This document shows positions 61,708 through 64,000 of a stretch of DNA of 64,000 bases, in pieces. A program made the translations under genes and the position numbers. The notes beneath the pieces were generated by a model. That model was given only the letters and a program-made list of their open reading frames with translations. It did not search any database and had not been told where the DNA came from. The first letter of the stretch is position 1; every line of letters begins with the position of its first letter. Source of the stretch: Clostridiales bacterium (lineage in GTDB: Bacteria > Bacillota > Clostridia > Oscillospirales > Oscillospiraceae); the NCBI GenBank assembly GCA_019418625.1, contig DYBL01000043.1:8353-72352 (forward strand), given 5' to 3'.

Positions 61708-62784
61708 ATGACCCAGCGAGAGCGGCAGCTTTTGCACTGGATCGAGGAAAACCCCATGATCTCCCAGCAGGAGCTGGCAGACAAGGCGGGCATCACCCGC
61801 TCCTCCGCAGCGGTGCACATTTCCAACCTGATGAAGAAGGGGTACATCGCCGGCAAGGGCTATATCGTCCGCACAGCCCCCTATGTGACGGTGGTGGGCG
61901 GCGTGAACATGGACATCGGCGGCACCTCCGCCGGCCCTCTGGTGGCCCAGGATTCCAACCCCGGCGCCGTGCGCATGAGCCTGGGCGGCGTGGGGCGGAA
62001 CATCGCCCATAACATGAGCCTGCTGGGGCTGGACGTGCGGCTTCTGACCGTGTTCGGTGACGATCTCAACGCCCAGAAGATCGCGGCCAGCTGCACAGAG
62101 CTCGGCATCGACGCCTCCCACTCCCCCGTCATCCCCGGCGGTCGCACCTCCACCTATCTCTTTATCAACGACGAACGGGGGGACATGGCCCTGGCCGTCA
62201 GCGACATGGACATCTACCGCCACCTGACGCCCCAGGTCCTCTCCGGCCGGCAGAAGCTGCTGGCCGCCAGCCAGGTGATCGTGCTGGATACCAACATCCC
62301 CGAAGAGAGCATCCAGTATCTGGCCCGGACCGTGTCCGTCCCCATTTTTGCCGACCCGGTCTCCACCGCCAAGGCGGTGAAGCTGCGCAGCGTACTGGGG
62401 CGGCTCCACACCCTCAAGCCCAACCGGCTGGAGGCAGAGCTCCTCTCCGGCGTGCCGATCACCGACGAAACGAGCCTCCACCGGGCGGCGGACGCCCTGC
62501 TGGAAACCGGCTTGCAGCGGGTGTTCATCTCCCTGGGGGCGGACGGCGTTCTGGCCGCGGACCACACGGGGCATCTTCTTCTGCCGGTGCTGCCGGCCCG
62601 CATGACCAACACCACCGGCTGCGGCGACGCCTTCATGGCTGCCATCACCTGGGCCTATCTGCGGGGCCTCTCCCTGGAGGACACGGCCCGGGCGGGACTT
62701 GCCGCCTCCGCCATCGCCATGGAGGGTGCCGAGACCATCAACCCCGCTTTGTCGGAGGACGCGCTCCTGGCACGCGCCCGATAA
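61708..62784 (+). CDS. psuK: Pseudouridine kinase with N-terminal winged-helix domain
   Basis: The 358-residue protein has an N-terminal HTH (about 1-55; ENPMISQQELADKAGITRSS) followed by a PfkB kinase domain (VTVVGGVNMDIGG, LGGVGRNIAHNMSLLG, and the catalytic NTTGCGDAFMAAI). This fused form is known among Firmicutes PsuK proteins and may let the kinase regulate its own operon. It phosphorylates pseudouridine for the glycosidase encoded next. AGGAGG precedes ATG 61708. Confidence 0.9.
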   Translation: MTQRERQLLHWIEENPMISQQELADKAGITRSSAAVHISNLMKKGYIAGKGYIVRTAPYVTVVGGVNMDIGGTSAGPLVAQDSNPGAVRMSLGGVGRNIAHNMSLLGLDVRLLTVFGDDLNAQKIAASCTELGIDASHSPVIPGGRTSTYLFINDERGDMALAVSDMDIYRHLTPQVLSGRQKLLAASQVIVLDTNIPEESIQYLARTVSVPIFADPVSTAKAVKLRSVLGRLHTLKPNRLEAELLSGVPITDETSLHRAADALLETGLQRVFISLGADGVLAADHTGHLLLPVLPARMTNTTGCGDAFMAAITWAYLRGLSLEDTARAGLAASAIAMEGAETINPALSEDALLARAR

Positions 62785-62842
62785 ACCAGCCTGCATATTA
62801 ACTATTTTTATCAATATATTCTGCTTTATGGAGGAATTGACT

Positions 62843-63766
62843 ATGCTGAACCGTTATCTGGACATTGCCCCTGAAGTGCAGCAGGCCCTGGCCGAGGGCC
62901 GCCCCGTGGTGGCTCTGGAGTCCACCATCATCTCCCACGGTATGCCCTATCCCCAGAACGTGGAGACGGCGCTGAACGTGGAGAAGATCATCCGGGAAAA
63001 CGGCGCCGTGCCCGCCACCATCGCCGTGCTGGGCGGCCGCCTGAAGGCCGGCCTGAGCCCCGAGGAGATCGACTATCTGGGCCGCACCGGCACCGCCGTG
63101 GCCAAGGCCAGCCGCCGGGATCTGCCCGTTCTGGTGGCCCAGGGCCGGGACGGCGCCACCACCGTCACCACCACCATGATCATCGCCCACATGGCCGGCA
63201 TCTCCGTGTTCGCCACCGGCGGCATCGGCGGCGTACACCGGGGCGCGGAGACCACCATGGATATCTCCGCCGACCTGGAGGAGCTGGCCCACACCCCCGT
63301 TATGGTCGTCTGCGCCGGCGCCAAGTCCATTCTGGATCTGGGTCTGACCCTGGAGTATCTGGAGACCCACGGTGTGCCCGTCATCGGCTACGGCACTGAG
63401 GAGCTGCCCGCTTTCTATACCCGCAAGTCCGGCTTCAAGGTGGATTACCGGCTGGATACGCCGGAGGAGCTGGCCAAGGCCTTCTATGTCAAGCAGGACA
63501 TGGGCCTGGGCGGCGGCATGCTGGTGACCAACCCCATCCCCGAGGAGTTCTCCATGGACGCCGACGTCATCAACAAGGCCATCGACGAGGCCGTGGCCGA
63601 GGCCAACGCCCTGGGCATCCACGGCAAGGAGACCACGCCCTTCCTGCTGGCCAAGGTGAAGGATCTCACCGGCGGCGACAGCCTGGAGAGCAACATCCAG
63701 CTGGTGTACAACAACGCCGGTCTGGGCGCCAAGACCGCCTGCGCTCTGGCTGCTCTGAAGGGCTGA
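62843..63766 (+). CDS. psuG: Pseudouridine-5'-phosphate glycosidase
   Basis: This 307-residue enzyme splits pseudouridine 5'-phosphate to uracil and ribose 5-phosphate. Family marks are VVALESTIISHGMPYPQN, PATIAVLGGRLKAGL, GGIGGVHRGAE and the C-terminal SNIQLVYNNAGLGAKTA. GGAGGAA lies upstream of ATG 62843; a longer frame from 62699 overlaps psuK and is not supported. It is 58 bases after psuK and forms the pseudouridine salvage operon with it. Confidence 0.95.
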   Translation: MLNRYLDIAPEVQQALAEGRPVVALESTIISHGMPYPQNVETALNVEKIIRENGAVPATIAVLGGRLKAGLSPEEIDYLGRTGTAVAKASRRDLPVLVAQGRDGATTVTTTMIIAHMAGISVFATGGIGGVHRGAETTMDISADLEELAHTPVMVVCAGAKSILDLGLTLEYLETHGVPVIGYGTEELPAFYTRKSGFKVDYRLDTPEELAKAFYVKQDMGLGGGMLVTNPIPEEFSMDADVINKAIDEAVAEANALGIHGKETTPFLLAKVKDLTGGDSLESNIQLVYNNAGLGAKTACALAALKG

Positions 63767-64000
63767 TGCGGGAGCTGCTGGCAGTCCTGCCGGACTGGCT
63801 GGGAGTCTATCTGCTGATCGTCAATGTGGCTGCCTTTGCCGTGTACGGAGCCGATAAGCGGCGGGCCAGACAGGGACGCTGGCGTGTGCCGGAAAAGACA
63901 TTGTTTCTGCTGGCCAGCGTGGGGGCGCTGCTGGGGATGTGGTGCTTTCATCACAAGACCCGGCACTGGTACTTCCGCTATGGCATCCCCGCTATTCTGG
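63766..64000 (+). CDS. DUF1294 family membrane protein, partial (cut by the window end)
   Basis: The 78 visible codons read IVNVAAFAVYGADKRRARQG, RVPEKTLFLLASVGALLGMW and FHHKTRHWYFRYGIPAI, the DUF1294 pattern with two or more helices. Its ATG overlaps the psuG stop by one base (TGATG), so it is co-translated in the pseudouridine operon. The function of DUF1294 is unknown. The 3' end is outside the window. Confidence 0.85.
   Translation, partial: MRELLAVLPDWLGVYLLIVNVAAFAVYGADKRRARQGRWRVPEKTLFLLASVGALLGMWCFHHKTRHWYFRYGIPAIL

Overview
The window looks like a chromosomal segment of a high-GC, anaerobic, gut-type Clostridia (Bacillota), most likely family Oscillospiraceae (Flavonifractor / Oscillibacter / Lawsonibacter relatives). 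The support is indirect: strong AGGAGG ribosome sites, TTG and GTG starts, a trimeric NAD-linked [FeFe]-hydrogenase, an SLH-domain polysaccharide deacetylase, a tandem glycine riboswitch, a Clostridia-type ThyA, and GC-rich genes separated by AT-rich promoters. Most genes are ordinary chromosomal genes in short operons divided by clear Rho-independent terminators. No prophage, integrative element or CRISPR array was seen.

Layout. 1-5 kb: DUF2089 regulator (cut by the edge), nitrilase, ychF, a small membrane protein with an XRE repressor, and an SLH deacetylase. 5-10.5 kb: an HtrA protease, then an operon of an FAD protein, a 2-hydroxyacid dehydrogenase and an iron alcohol dehydrogenase, followed by a 19-codon hydrophobic mini-gene on the other strand. 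10.7-15.5 kb: two AraC regulators, a MATE pump and thyA-dfrA. 15.5-20.6 kb: a deletion-fused ECF sigma / anti-sigma remnant, recG-brnQ, and an FCD domain with no DNA-binding half. 20.6-28.6 kb: yfbR, mtaB, cysteine desulfurase, MATE, rlmA, an acyltransferase and a DAACS symporter. 28.7-36.5 kb: an FMN oxidoreductase with a Cys-rich N terminus, an AT-rich patch with a small lipoprotein, a DUF4349 lipoprotein, and a two-gene operon for a 1029-residue zinc-ribbon/triple-repeat membrane protein and a polytopic partner. 36.5-38.1 kb: an IS3-type transposase remnant, structured dispersed repeats and five tRNA genes. 38-48 kb: hslO-methyltransferase-yerC, a DUF3298 protein, the hydrogenase operon, and a glycine-riboswitch-controlled AgcS symporter. 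47-57.5 kb: a PfkB kinase, tandem MgtC paralogues, a sugar ABC importer (LacI regulator, two permeases, binding protein, no ATPase) ending in a metallo-beta-lactamase-fold protein, DUF624, and a cysteine desulfidase-like protein. 57.5-64 kb: a ZIP transporter, a CoA-binding protein, asnS with a duplicated 3' end, a lipoprotein, psuK-psuG, and DUF1294 (cut by the edge).

Genes that clearly work together: hydC-hydB-hydA (H2 / NADH / ferredoxin), thyA-dfrA (dTMP and folate cycle), psuK-psuG (pseudouridine salvage), and the riboswitch with AgcS (glycine/alanine uptake). The least explained parts are the triple-repeat/membrane pair, the dispersed structured repeat found at the tRNA cluster and at asnS, the 19-residue peptide, and several palindromic operators beside small regulators.
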